This document shows positions 35,106-46,524 of a stretch of DNA of 64,000 bases, in pieces. The translations under genes were made by a program, and so were the position numbers. The DNA comes from Cannabis sativa (taxonomy: Eukaryota; Streptophyta; Magnoliopsida; Rosales; Cannabaceae), in the NCBI RefSeq assembly GCF_029168945.1, contig NC_083602.1, positions 88,856,027 through 88,920,026 of the forward strand. Direction: 5' to 3'. Numbering within the stretch: position 1 is the stretch's first letter; each line of letters begins with the position of its first letter. Below the pieces are notes generated by a model that did no database searches, was not told the DNA's origin, and saw only the letters and a list, made by a program, of their open reading frames with translations.

Positions 35106-35518
35106 GGCTGTGAATTTTGATGCATCTCAGCCGCTGGAAGCCGAGTCCTGGGCCTTGATTCATGCTCTGAACTGGTGTGAAACCAGAGGATGGAGACAGG
35201 TTGTTGTGGTCTCCGATTGCTTGTTGCTGGTGCAGGGGTTAAAGGCACGCAGGGCCCCCGACTGGCGGTTCATGGGTGTCTTTTGAAAGCTGCTGGAGCT
35301 GTTGGAAGTCCTACCTGAAGTGGAGGTTCTTTGGAAGCCTCGGGCGCAGGTTCAGGCGGCTCATTTGGTTGCTCAATGGGCCTTTAGACTTTCTTTTTCT
35401 GGTTTTTTAACTGCTGAGGAGCTGGTCCCTCTTGTGACCTTCTAAACCTTGATTGTTTGTTTTGCTTTTGTGTTGTTTAATAGAGTTTTTTTCTCCAGCA
35501 AAAAAAAAAAAAAAAAAA
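35106..35518 (+). mobile_element. 5'-truncated LINE, 413 bp, with poly(A) tail
   Basis: A 16-bp TSD GACAAACTAAGTAGAA lies at 35090-35105 and 35519-35534, and the element ends in an A-run. Only the last part of the polyprotein and the 3' UTR were copied, the usual result of abortive target-primed reverse transcription. The insertion looks recent because the TSD copies are identical. Confidence 0.95.
35107..35445 (+). pseudogene. LINE C-terminal RNase H-like domain, truncated
   Basis: The frame reads 113 codons with one internal TGA (35284-35286). Features of the plant RVT_3-type RNase H domain are visible: 'EAESWALIHAL' with the conserved Glu, 'VVVVSDCLLLVQGL' with the catalytic Asp, and 'AAHLVAQWAF' near the C-terminus in place of the usual H..N..AD. 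It is cut at the N-terminus by 5' truncation. Confidence 0.85.
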
Positions 35519-35534
35519 GACAAACTAAGTAGAA

Positions 35535-36685
35535 AACTACTCGACAATCGGAGGTCCTAAGTTACATTAACGATAAATTGATAAGTGTTTATTCTAAAAC
35601 ACTTCCTAATACTCGTGCATAAATCTAGGATTTTTTTTTTACCGAATTATGTGGTAAAAAATACCTTAAAATTAAACATATATTTTGGCTTTAATTTATG
35701 TACCATAATGTAGAGCTTTTCACAAGTTTTTAAACAATATATAGAACGTCTAAAACGGATACTTAAGTGACAAGTTATGACCAAAATACAAAAATTGGTC
35801 TTCTCAAAACTACCCAAATGGGCGACCGTTTCTCCAAATACTCGAAATTTTAGGGTACTTCCATGACAAACGGTTGCCCGTTTCTACCAAACGGGCACAC
35901 GTTTTGCACTAGACTTTTTGTTGAACTTTAGGTATCAAACCTATCCCAAATCTATCCAAATTACACTAAACTCTTCAAAACATCATTATAACATATTATA
36001 ATCATGTTTTACATCTCAAAAATAACAATTATACTCAAAATCAAAAACTATCATTGACGAGCAAGCTTTGAATTTCAAAGCTTAAACTTGTTCCAACTTA
36101 CTATAGCTACTAACTAACCACAAAACCAACTTTTAAACTATAAAACTAGTAATTAATCAACATCTAACTCAAATAACACCAAACAAAATCTAATTCCCAA
36201 ACTCACACCCAATTACAAGCTTTTCATCAAAATTCAAAGAGAAAAAAAGGGTAACTAATAATATATCTCAAGCTTGATCTAACTTCCTTATTAAGAATCT
36301 TCAATCTCAGCTCTAATTTAGCAAAAATAGAAGAAGATTTAAGAAATTTGGTTTGGTCGACTTGGTTTTTTGTTTAAGCCTTGATTTATCTTATTTGATT
36401 TCTAAAATTAATTTCTGAATTAATTTTTATTTAAACAAACAATTATCTTAGCTAAAAACTACTAAATTACCCTTAACTTACTTATTGGGTAACTGACCAA
36501 AAAAGTACCTTTTAATCTGAGCTTTTTAAATTGGAGACTTCTGGCTAGAATCATTACCGACTTTTTTTTTTACAAACTTTTCAACTTGTTCGACATAATT
36601 GCACAAAAGAAAATACTTGATAAGTTTCTATGCAAATAAAAAAGAAAACAAGGTTAATTATTAAAAAAGCTACCCTGAACTTCAG
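35535..36685. other. Unclassified, possibly LTR-related DNA
   Basis: No coding sequence was seen. The block at 35800-35935 ('aaacggttgcccgtttctaccaaacgggcacacg') has short inverted repeats. Its place just downstream (on minus) of the gypsy-type remnant suggests non-coding retrotransposon DNA, but no LTR pair could be shown. Confidence 0.35.
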
Positions 36686-37800
36686 GAGGAGAACCCTCCC
36701 AAACAAGGAAGGACGGGGAATCCTCGTCAGAGGAGTCTTCTTGGTCTAGTTCCACGACCATTGCTTTTCCTTTTTTAACAACCGCTTAGCCAGTAAGATG
36801 GATCGCTACTTCAGAATGATCCTTGATACGAATAGGTCGTCCTATTGGCTCCTGACTTTGCTTCTTGGGATTTTTCTTATCCTTGTTCATCTTTGGAACT
36901 TCTCGCTGAGGAGTGGGATCCTTGGCTACTTTTTCATTACCTGGTTCCTCTTTGGATTGATAAATTCTGTACTTAAGAAAGTTTTCAGCAGTAGCCAGGA
37001 GGGAGATGTTACGTGCATACTCTAAAAGTTGAAGAATTATCTGCGCTCTTGACCTTAACCCCAAAGTGAAAGGGGGACAGCAGTAACTTGGAGCCAACTG
37101 GAATGAGAGATGGTCGACATCCATGTCCTTCACAATATAATGCTCTTGAAAGAAGTCTCTAATCTTTGATACATCCTTGTGTGTCATACCGCTCAACCCT
37201 TGGTGCTCGTTTTGAGAAAAGTAGAAGTAGCCTGATCTATTCTATTTTGGGCTAGACTTAAAGTCAAATAACCAATTAGTGTCATGGGCAGAAGGATGGT
37301 CTCATCCTTGTTTGGCATACAACATGAAGAGTGCAGCCAGGTACTTGATGCCCTTTGAAGTGAATTGGGTTGGGTAGATCCTGTAGTAATTTATGATATT
37401 CTTGAAGTACGTATGTAAGGGTAAGGTCGCACCTTGTTCAACATGAGGTTCGGACCACGCACAGAGTCCCTCCCCAGGATTAGTGGCAAGCTTCCCGAGA
37501 GTAGGTGAAAAGGCTTCAACTCCTCTGAGCAAACATTTTGTTTGAAGATTCAACAACCTCTTGTATGTATGTATGGATGGAGGAGAAACCCACTGAGGAG
37601 CGTTTCTCTCCTTAGCTCTAAGGGGACGGGATTCCTCTTACTCCACTTTCATGTAGTCTTCATCCAGAACCAAGACATCCCCAAACTCAAAAATAGGCTC
37701 TCCGACCTCATTATATCCCCTAAACGGAAGAACCGAGAAGCTTCTTCCTCTCTTTCCTCTAATACTTTGTCTCCATCTTGATTAGAAGGAGTCGTTGAAT
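36670..37800 (-). pseudogene. Degraded gypsy-type retrotransposon protein gene
   Basis: On minus the order is: LLNLQTKCLLRGVEAF, a block with EQGATLPLHTYFKNIINYYRIYPTQF and IKYLAALFMLYA (37302-37556), then WLFDFKSSP and YFYFSQNEHQGLSGMTHKDV across a stop (about 37190-37290). An acidic or basic tail follows, ending near 36670 after another stop. The 'GATLPLHPYF..ILNFY..P.QL' pattern is typical of the plant 'putative gypsy-type transposon' domain (PF04195-like). Several stops and frame changes show decay. No reverse transcriptase is present. Confidence 0.75.
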
Positions 37801-38490
37801 GGACCTCGACCTGGTCATCAATCTCTTAGACTTCAATGTCCCTAGTGGTATCTTAAATATCCTCCCTAAGAGTTCTAGCTTGTTCCACACTGTCCATCGT
37901 AAAAAGCTGAGCAGTGTGGGTGCTTATCCGAATCTTTTCTATAGGTTTACTTGGTTTTCGCCAGTACTTTACGCCTGGGCAAATGGTTTGGTTTAGTAGT
38001 GTGCTTCGCAACAGTGACAACAAATTTTGCTAATACAGAGTGTTTCTTCAAAGGCTTTGGACGACCTTCTAGCAATGTGTCAGGGACGTCAACCCGAACT
38101 TTATGCATTCAAGTAGTAGGTAAATAATGCCTCCAACCTCTATTCAATTTCCAAATGAATTGAAATCCTAAAAATCCTAATTAGCCAAAAAAAAAAAATG
38201 TTTTGGTTGAAGTTTGACCCACCCCACCTTTGCTTATTTTTACTTTTTTATTTAGACAATCAATTTGTGAGATATAATATTTTAGTACTAAGTTAGTTTA
38301 GAAATCTACAATTATCGGAGTATCTTCCCCATTTCACATAATATCTTACCTAACTTTTTCTTTTTCAATTATATTAATCTATGAACAGTGATATTTTTCA
38401 AAATAAACAAATAAATATAAAAAGTAACTTTACTTTCCTTATTATTATTATTATTTTATTTTAGATAACTAAAATTTCACTTACCTAATT
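37801..38490. other. Probable 5' part of the gypsy-type remnant, then AT-rich spacer
   Basis: Base composition of 37801-38140 matches the remnant to its left and it may be its upstream coding part, too decayed to read. From 38160 the sequence is AT-rich with no feature. Confidence 0.35.
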
Positions 38491-38508
38491 TCCCTTTCAA
38501 TAAAAATA

Positions 38509-38769
38509 TGGGTAAGTTGGAAAATGCCTCTTTTATTCATCAATTAATCAAATTTACCTCTAATTTTATATTTATTTGAAACATACCTCTTTTTATATGT
38601 ATTGTACCCAAAATACCCTTACATAAGAGAATCACATGGAGAGTATCTTGAAGTGACAGGGGCAAAATTGGTACAATATTTAAAAAAAGAGGTAAAAATG
38701 ATAGATTTTAAAAAAGAAGGTAAAAGTAAAAGAGGACAATATAAAAAGGGTATAGAGTGTAATTTTCTC
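38509..38769. mobile_element. MULE-type MITE, 261 bp
   Basis: A 9-bp TSD ATAAAAATA flanks it (38500-38508, 38770-38778). Ends TGGGTAAGTTGG and GTGTAATTTTCTC are weakly inverted. A partial copy is at 106-285. Confidence 0.7.
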
Positions 38770-38855
38770 ATAAAAATACCCCTAACACTTTTTAGTAGAA
38801 TAATATCATTTAATGTTTCATGTTATATTGAAGGAAAAATATGTATTTTTGTTCA

Positions 38856-39202
38856 AAGTAATTTGCAGTTGAAGTTTAATTTCCGATTGTAAATAAATTT
38901 TAAGTTTAATTTTTGACGATAATTATATATAGGTTATAATTCTAAAATTTTTTTAGATATCTAATTATTAGGTGTTAAGTAAATTAGATGTGACAATCCC
39001 TAATTAGTTCGTATCATTATTTTTATTTTTATTTTTATAACAATTCAAATATACCAATAAAAAAATAACACGTGGATAATGATTTGAAATTTAATGGTCA
39101 GGTACCTATAAAAGTTCCAAAAATATATCTTATCTATTATTATTGTCAAAAATTAAACTTAGGTATTATTTACAATCGGAAATTAAACTTAAGTATTTAC
39201 TC
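38856..39202. mobile_element. MULE-type MITE, 347 bp, family of 51511-51858
   Basis: Flanks TTTTGTTCA (38847-38855) and TTTTGTTTA (39203-39211) form a 9-bp TSD with one change. Inverted arms carry 'tttaatttccgattgtaaata' and 'acttaagtattta'. Confidence 0.75.
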
Positions 39203-39689
39203 TTTTGTTTATTTATTGTTTTTATGGTTGTATACCATTATAAGTTGATGAAATTTTTTAAATATTTTACAGTACTTAAAATGAAGTTAAAATAATTTCT
39301 AACTAAATAGCTCAAAAAATCATTTGAATACCAAGCTAATAATAAATAGGGTTTAGGCGTGTTTGGCAGTTGAGATGGTGAGTGAGTTTCAGGTGAATGT
39401 AGGAAAACTGTTAGCATTGCGATTTTGTCTTCTGATGTTTTCTAGACTTGGTTTTTTAACATCTAAAACTGAATCTTATTCGTCTATGGTTGTTGGTTGG
39501 ATTTGTCATCCCACTACTAATATTGTTTTTCACTCTAATTATTCTTGATGTTATTTTATTATTAACAGTTGTTGGTGATAATTTTTATAATATTATTCTA
39601 CATTTTGTAAAAAGTGTTAGGAGAGTTTATTTGGACATATTATCCTTGATTTATTAGTCTTTTTGTAATAGTTAATTTGATTGAATAAA

Positions 39690-40089
39690 GGGTGAAAACT
39701 ATTTGGGATCCTATATTTTGCAAAAGTTACTAATTGAGCTTCTGTTTTGTTAAATGACAAAATAGACCCTGTATTTTTCAAAATTGTACAAATAGGACCC
39801 AGAATTGATTTTTGTCAAAATAAAACTTAATAATAATCAGATCTAGAGATGTTATGACAAAACTAATTACATTTTTGTATCTGTTCGTGTTAGAAATTGT
39901 CTTAAAATTAATTATATTAAAAAAATAAAATTGTTGAAAATTGAGCTCAAGTCTTATTTTTACTATTTAACAAAACAAATGGTTTATTTTACCATTTAAC
40001 AAAATAAATGGTCTATTTTGCCATTTAACAAAACAAGATGTTCAATTAATAACTTTTGTAAAACACGAGGTCTAAAATGGTATTCACCC
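39690..40089. mobile_element. MULE-type MITE, 400 bp, TIRs about 50 bp
   Basis: Ends GGGTGAAAACTATTT and the inverse of GGTATTCACCC continue as imperfect inverted arms. Flanks TTGAATAAA and TTAAATAAA are a 9-bp TSD with one change. The fragment at 1-105 is of the same family. Confidence 0.75.
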
Positions 40090-40099
40090 TTAAATAAAT

Positions 40100-41452
40100 A
40101 AAATTTCCCAAGAAATTTTATTTACACTCCCAAAATTTTTAAGTACATCCCATTTTAATAATTTTTATTTTAGATAAAATTTATATCTTTAATTGTACTA
40201 AGTATTTTTAACTTTTTTCTTTCAATTTATATTCTTAAAAAATATACCTATCAAACAAAATTAAATTATATTTTAAAAATTACGACAAAAAAATTAAAAT
40301 AAAAAATTATATGAAATTTTCTTAGAAATAAATAAAAAAAATATATACATAAGATAGAAAAAATTATAAAAATGAAATCAAAATAAGTATTGAAATTAAC
40401 ATAAAATAATGTGAGGAAAAAAATTTAAAAATATATTAAGAGTAATTTTTAAACATTATTCAAGTTTATATTTTTTTTTAATAATGGGGTGTATTTATAA
40501 TTTTGTGGGATGCAAATATAACTCTCCAATTTCTTTTCCAAAAAAAAATACTAAATAGCCCCTTGGGGTACCATAGACTTTTCCTTGTGTACTTCTCATC
40601 TATAATAATATCTGAAATAAAATAATATTAAATTCCAAAATATCTCATATGGTTTCCTAATTCATAGGAAATCAAAGGCAATCTGAACCGTTGGATAAGA
40701 CAGACTATTGACCACACAAAAAAGTTGGGTTGTATTAAGGAGATTCCAGAGAAAACACGTGTCATTATTATATTGGAAGATGGAGGGAGTTGTGGACAGC
40801 TTTGAAAGTGATTGTACATTGTTAGTGTGAAATGTTTTTATTATAATAATTAATAAATTGTTGAGGTTGAGCAACCGGCTATAACCGGTTGAAAAGGTAA
40901 GAGTCAAAGAGGTTGGTTGATTGGTTGAGGTTACCAGAATTGGAATATAAGTTTACCAAAATAGTTTAAGGTAGAAGGATTACCTTAAGGGGAAGGTACT
41001 AATTGCCATGAATGACTAAACCAATAATCTCTTTTTCATATTATTATTCTTACACTCATTTTTGTTGGTTGTGCAACATATTGCTATTTGGTATCTACTC
41101 AACATCATATTTATATGGTGGTCTATAATTTTTTTAGATTAATATACTATATTTTTTTTTTATTTAAACGTTGATATATTACAACTATATTTTACTGGAA
41201 CTTAATATATATATATAACATTTAATACTAATATATATAATACTTAATATTATATGTATTAATAGCGGTATAATATCTTTTATAATACTTGGAAGTGATA
41301 CCTATTAACATTTTTTTTCTTTTGAGAAATATTAAAAAACAACAGAGATATCTAAAATTTTCTAAGACATAATATAAGTATTAGTATAATTAAGTATTAT
41401 GTCTTATGATTTGATAGTATTTTGTATAGAGTATTATTAATTAACCAACCGT
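40100..41452. other. AT-rich intergenic DNA, no gene seen
   Basis: Short low-complexity tracts only. 40670-41000 is somewhat less AT-rich, but the two minus ORFs there have no recognisable domain. Confidence 0.4.
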
Positions 41453-41457
41453 AAAAC

Positions 41458-42719
41458 TATTAATTATTACGCAAGTGCACGCAATCAAGTAGTATACTCA
41501 CGCAAGTGAGGTCGAACCACAGGGAATTGGATTAATTACTACTAAACTATACTTATAATTCTATTTGGCAAATTAAAAGTATTTATGATTGAAAAAGGAA
41601 GAAAGAAATTCAAGAAACTTAAAGAAACAAGTGAATATTAATCAAGATGAGAGAATAGGGAGGCGAATCCTGTTGTTAAGTTACCAATGTTAATGTTTAA
41701 TTGCTATCCTTCTCTTGAAGTGAATGACAGATTATAAATTAACCTAGCTCTTTTCAGATCTTCTAGGTTCTAAATCTCATGCTCTCTAATTAATCTCTTA
41801 ATTAAACTAACATGAAATCAGCATTAAACAATAATCTAAATGTCACAAATGCTATGTAAATACTCTCGTTTCACATCAAAACCTAGACTATCCAATTTTA
41901 GCATTCTCAATTCTCACTTTTCAGATTTTGAATTGAGATCATAGAACATGTAGAAGGTGATCAAGCTTGCACATGGAAATTAAACACAAATATGAATAGT
42001 GTTCACAATCAAGATGGAGGAATGGCAATTATTCATTAACTAGAAAAACCTTAAACAACATTCATCATTCTCCCTAAATAGGAGTTTAGTTCAAAACATC
42101 CATAATCAAATCCATAATTAACATTGAAACAGAAAATAGCATAGAAAAATTAAAGAGAAGAGAAAGAACTAGTTGAAGCAATTGATCCGGGTCGCCACGA
42201 GCCACTCTTCTAGCCTCCTCCTTTGTTTCTAGGGCTCCAATTCTGAATAATCCTAATTTTCACGAACTCCCTCTATTTAAACCAAGTCTCATCTTTAAAA
42301 TTCGTGAAATTACAAAACTGCCCAAAAATCCCGTCACTGGGGTCCCCGTCGCGACTGGCAATGCCCCCGTCGCGACGGGGTTGAACTTCGATTTCTTGAA
42401 AATTTCTCTGCCAGTTCCCGTCGCGACTGGAATGTTCCTCGTCGCGAAGGGAGTAAACTTTGACTCCTTGAAAATCTCTCTGCCAGTTCCCGTCGCGACT
42501 GGCAAATTCCCCGTCGCGACTAGAACAGGCAGCGACACCAATCTTGGATTTTCTTCTCGATTCTTTCACCACGCGTCCTCAATTCTTGTACATACTTTCT
42601 TTAAACACACAAGGACCTGAAACAAAAGAATCAAGCGTAAAATAGCCCTAAAACTAGAAACAAAGAGTGAAAACTAACCGAAAATATAACCCGAAACTTA
42701 GACTAATTTTGGCCTAACA
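41458..42719 (-). repeat. 3' LTR of the TR-GAG element, 1262 bp
   Basis: Near-identical to 45288-46519. It is longer because its 'cgtcgcgactgg' minisatellite has more units. The outer end starts at TATTAATTA rather than TGTTGCG. Confidence 0.95.
42335..42535. repeat. GC-rich minisatellite within the 3' LTR
   Basis: About six copies of (c)ccgtcgcgac(t/g)gg are spaced by 'ttgaaaatttctctgccagtt' blocks. The equivalent region in the 5' LTR (46180-46326) has fewer units. ORFs on both strands read the repeat. Confidence 0.85.
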
Positions 42720-43961
42720 AATTCCCCCAAACTAGATTCTTACTCGCCCTCGAGTAAGATAAAAAAGTAAATACTACTAACTACTAATCTACTAACTACG
42801 CTATAAGATAATCACAACACTACTGCTCATGTGCTGTTCTCTTCCATTGCTCAAACTAGAATTTCAATTCCGCCAACTCTAACAATTAATTTAGATGCTC
42901 AGTTTATCACATACTGCACAAACACAAGATGACTTCACAATCAAAACAATGTTATAATGGTTTTACTCTTTCCAACCATTCCACTACCCAATAACTCATA
43001 TGCTTGCATGCTTACCTCTCTCCACTAATGTTGACAACATCCTTTCAGAATCAATAGGGCTTTTCGAGGTTTATAAAGTATGACTTAGATATTTGGAAAA
43101 TGAAAAACAATTTTGGCTAAAGATATCATAAGCACAAAAATAACCCACAAGCTTCTTCTAATTTCAAATTTTCCAAAATGTTCCCACAACTAACCAAGAT
43201 TGAGACTTTTTTTCTTTTCCCAACATCACTGAATTTTATTATTTTTCTTGAATCATGTTTTTTTTTCAATATTTTTCTTTTTTTTTCAGTGATATTGATC
43301 TTACAACTTATATTTTTTTTCTCAATCTTGCACGTTTTTTTTTCTATCTTCTCTCACACCATGCATTTTGCTCCCCCAAACTAATTATATAGCTTATGAT
43401 ATCATTGATAAAATAGTGAGGACAAAATTTAACAGGGTGGATACATATTTCGGTTCAACAGGTGAAGAACAAAACAAGTTTAGGCTCAAGAGGGTTAACT
43501 AAGGATAATTATTTCATGGTAGGCTTGAAAGGCTCAAACTATCCAACAAATGCCTAAATCATATTCCTATTGAATGTTGTCAAGGATTTCGCCTCAAAAG
43601 AATAAAACATGCAAGTTCTAAGCTATCCAGTCAATCTTACCACAAACCATAGTAAAATAATTATAACATATTTCACAGATCATCAAATTGCATTCTTACA
43701 CATGTTATACAAGCATCCAAACTAATCCAAAGAGTTAACAGAATTAAGCACACAGTTGTTTTGCAATTTCAGAGCACATTACATTAACGAGCAGCACACG
43801 ATTATCTTTTAGCTTATTACCATCCTTAACTAAAACAGAAAAAAAAAAAAAACTAACACAGAAAATTAAAGTGCAGAAAATAAAATTTTTAAATCTCTCC
43901 CCCCAAACTAAATATGACATTGTCCCCAATGTGTTAAAATAAAATTGTGGTTGAGAGATAC
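42720..43961 (-). other. Non-coding 3' internal region of the TR-GAG element
   Basis: It contains three purine tracts on minus: at 42723-42733, 43372-43382 and 43903-43913, each followed or preceded by 'tagtttggggg'. The first adjoins the 3' LTR and is the expected polypurine tract. No protein was recognised. Confidence 0.75.
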
Positions 43962-44999
43962 TTACCTGAGCGCCACATCAACAAGCGGTTGACGCCCGTA
44001 ATAAGCGTCATGCAAGACAACTAGAAAATTATTGTTGTACTCGCCTTCAAGCTTGGCAAGCGATGAGTTTGAACAAAAGTCAGCACCAACAACATAAGAC
44101 TTTGGATGATGTGCTTGGGGAGAAGCCTTTGGTAACTCGAAGAGAATACAATATGGAGAATGCGACATTAGTGGAAAATAAGGGTCCATTGGTGGTTCAT
44201 AATATAGTGATGTTGACAACCTCAAATCAACAACTACAAGTGATTCTTCTACCACCAATGGCACCTCTTTCTTGCTTTTCTCAAATAACCTCTCAATTGG
44301 TTGTTCAGTTTCCTCATGACCATCCACATCCTTGACTATGATTTGATCTTCAATAATTTCATCATTGAGGATGGATGTTTCTTCATTCACCAAATTGAGT
44401 TCATCATTTGTTGAGCAAGCATCCAATGTATCCAAATTTTCAACCACTTCAAAGGATTCTTTCTCTTCAAATCTAGGCTCAGTCTCTTCTATGTATTCAT
44501 CTGATGGTTCTTCTACTATATTCAAACAACTCTCATAACTTTCGTTATTTGAGTTATTATCCTTAAAACTCTCTGAATCCTGCGCCATTAAATTATCACA
44601 TAGAGCTTTCACCATGTCTGCCAATCGATTAATCTCTTTTGGAAGTGATAGAATATCCTCCTCTTCTTCAATTGGTTGGGGTGAGTTTGGACAATAAGGA
44701 GGGTATTGATGACTCCAACCTTGAAGTGATGGATTCCAATGCCAATCATAATCAAAATCTGCCATATCATTCAACAGATTTATTGCTTCATGGCCTCTCC
44801 TTAACAAATGCTCTCCAGTAACCTCTGCTCCATAATCCACCCAACTTTTTGTTTCATCATCAAGTCCATTATAAAAGAGCCACGTAAAACATCCACTTGA
44901 GAAAGTGGGATAACATCTTTCTTCAAGCTCTTTAAATCTCCTCCAAGCAGAATAGAATGATTCATTGTGTTGTTGCGCAAAATTCTCAAGATATAACAT
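43962..44999 (-). CDS. Gag-like protein of the TR-GAG element, 345 aa
   Basis: Residues 1-85 (FYSAWRRFKELEERC, LFYNGLDDETKSWVD, INLLNDMADFDYDW) match the core of the plant retrotransposon Gag domain (Retrotrans_gag, PF03732 type). The usual N-terminal part of that domain is missing. The rest is acidic (DEYIEETEPRFEEKE-like) and then Pro/Tyr-rich, with no CCHC zinc knuckle and no protease motif. The stop codon overlaps a splice-donor-like CAG/GTAAGT. It may package its own RNA with enzymes from an autonomous relative. The uninterrupted frame suggests recent selection or youth. Confidence 0.85.
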   Translation of the reverse strand: MLYLENFAQQHNESFYSAWRRFKELEERCYPTFSSGCFTWLFYNGLDDETKSWVDYGAEVTGEHLLRRGHEAINLLNDMADFDYDWHWNPSLQGWSHQYPPYCPNSPQPIEEEEDILSLPKEINRLADMVKALCDNLMAQDSESFKDNNSNNESYESCLNIVEEPSDEYIEETEPRFEEKESFEVVENLDTLDACSTNDELNLVNEETSILNDEIIEDQIIVKDVDGHEETEQPIERLFEKSKKEVPLVVEESLVVVDLRLSTSLYYEPPMDPYFPLMSHSPYCILFELPKASPQAHHPKSYVVGADFCSNSSLAKLEGEYNNNFLVVLHDAYYGRQPLVDVALR

Positions 45000-45263
45000 C
45001 TGTATTTATCTTGCAGGTTAAACTCATTAGTACAACATTAGTAAAATTAAAAAAAAAAAAAAACTAAATTAGTACTAAAAAGATAAAAATTTGAAACAAT
45101 AAAATTAATACTAAAACTAAAAAGAAAAATCAAATTAGAACAAAATTTAATTTTTAATAATATTACAAAATTTAATCTAAAAGAAACAGATTAGAAATAA
45201 GCAAAAATAATTAACCAAAGTAGAAGATAGTATAATTTTATGTAATATCAATCTTTATACAAT

Positions 45264-45281
45264 TCCCCGGCAACGGCGCCA
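45264..45281 (-). other. tRNA-Asp primer-binding site
   Basis: On minus this reads TGGCGCCGTTGCCGGGGA, the complement of the plant tRNA-Asp 3' end including CCA. It fixes the element's orientation. Confidence 0.9.
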
Positions 45282-45287
45282 AAAACT

Positions 45288-46519
45288 TGTTGCGAAAATT
45301 ATTAATTACTACGCAAGTGCACGCAATCAAGTAGTATACTCACGCAAGTGAGGTCGAACCACAGGGAATTGGATTAATTACTACTAAACTATACTTATAA
45401 TTCTATTTGGCAAATCAAAAGTATTTATGATTGAAAAAGGAAGAAAGAAATTCAAGAAACTTAAAGAAACAAGTGAATATTAATCAAGATGAGAGAATAG
45501 GGAGACGAATCCTGTTGTTAAGTTACCAATGTTAATGTTTAATTGCTATCCTTCTCTTGAAGTGAATGACAGATTATAAATTAACCTAGCTCTTTTCAGA
45601 TCTTCTAGGTTCTAAATCTCATGCTCTCTAATTAATCTCTTAATTAAACTAACATGAAATCAGCATTAAGCAATAATCTAAATGTCACAAAGGCTATGTA
45701 AATACTCTCGTTTCACATCAAAACCTAGACTATCCAATTTTAGCATTCTCAATTCTCACTTTTCAGATTTTGAATTGAGATCATAAAACATGTAGAAGGT
45801 GATCAAGCTTGCACATGGAAATTAAACACAAATATGAATAGTGTTCACAATCAAGATGGAGGAATGGCAATTATTCATTAACTAGAAAAACCTTAAACAA
45901 CATTCATCATTCTTCCTAAATAGGAGTTTAGTTCAAAACATCCATAATCAAATCCATAATTAACATTGAAACAGAAAATAGCATAGAAAAATTAAAGAGA
46001 AGAGAAAGAACTAGTTGAAGCAATTTATTCGGGTCGCCACAAGCCGCTCTTCTAGCCTCCTCCTTTGTTTCTAGGGCTCCAATTCTGAATAATCCTAATT
46101 TTCACGAACTCCCTCTATTTAAACCAAGTCTCATCTTTAAAATTCGTGAAATTACAAAACTGCCCAAAAATCCCGTCACTGGGGTCCCCGTCGCGACTGG
46201 CAATGCCCCCGTCGCGACGGGGTTGAACTTCGATTTCTTGAAAATTTCTCTGCCAGTCCCCGTCGCGACGGGAGTAAACTTTGACTCCTTGAAAATCTCT
46301 CTGCCAGTTCCCGTCGCGACTGGAACAGGCAGCGACACCAATCTTGGATTTTCTTCTCGATTCTTTCACCACGCGTCCTCAATTCTTGTACATACTTTCT
46401 TTAAACACACAAGGACCTGAAACAAAAGAATCAAGTGTAAAATAGCCCTAAAACTAGAAACAAAGAGTGAAAACTAACCGAAAATATAACTCGAAACTTA
46501 GACTAATTTTGGCCTAACA
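45288..46519 (-). repeat. 5' LTR of the TR-GAG element, 1232 bp
   Basis: On minus it runs from TGTTAGGCC to CGCAACA, complete TG..CA ends. By eye it differs from the other LTR by roughly one percent substitutions plus the minisatellite length change, so the insertion is fairly young. Confidence 0.95.
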
Positions 46520-46524
46520 AAAAC

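Larger units (their letters stand above)
41458..46519 (-). mobile_element. Non-autonomous Athila/Tat-like LTR retrotransposon with Gag-like ORF (TR-GAG type), 5.06 kb
   Basis: Two LTRs of about 1.25 kb in direct orientation enclose 2.57 kb. On minus, a PBS complementary to tRNA-Asp (45281-45264) follows the 5' LTR after six bases, and a purine tract TTTGGGGGAATT precedes the 3' LTR. The only ORF is Gag-like; protease, reverse transcriptase and integrase are absent. AAAAC flanks both sides (41453-41457, 46520-46524). The outer end of the 3' LTR lacks about 12 terminal bases. Confidence 0.95.

Noticed and set aside
42260..42620. Overlapping ORFs with VATG repeats in the LTR
   Set aside because: They translate the 'cgtcgcgactgg' minisatellite in the LTR and appear again in the other LTR with a different length.
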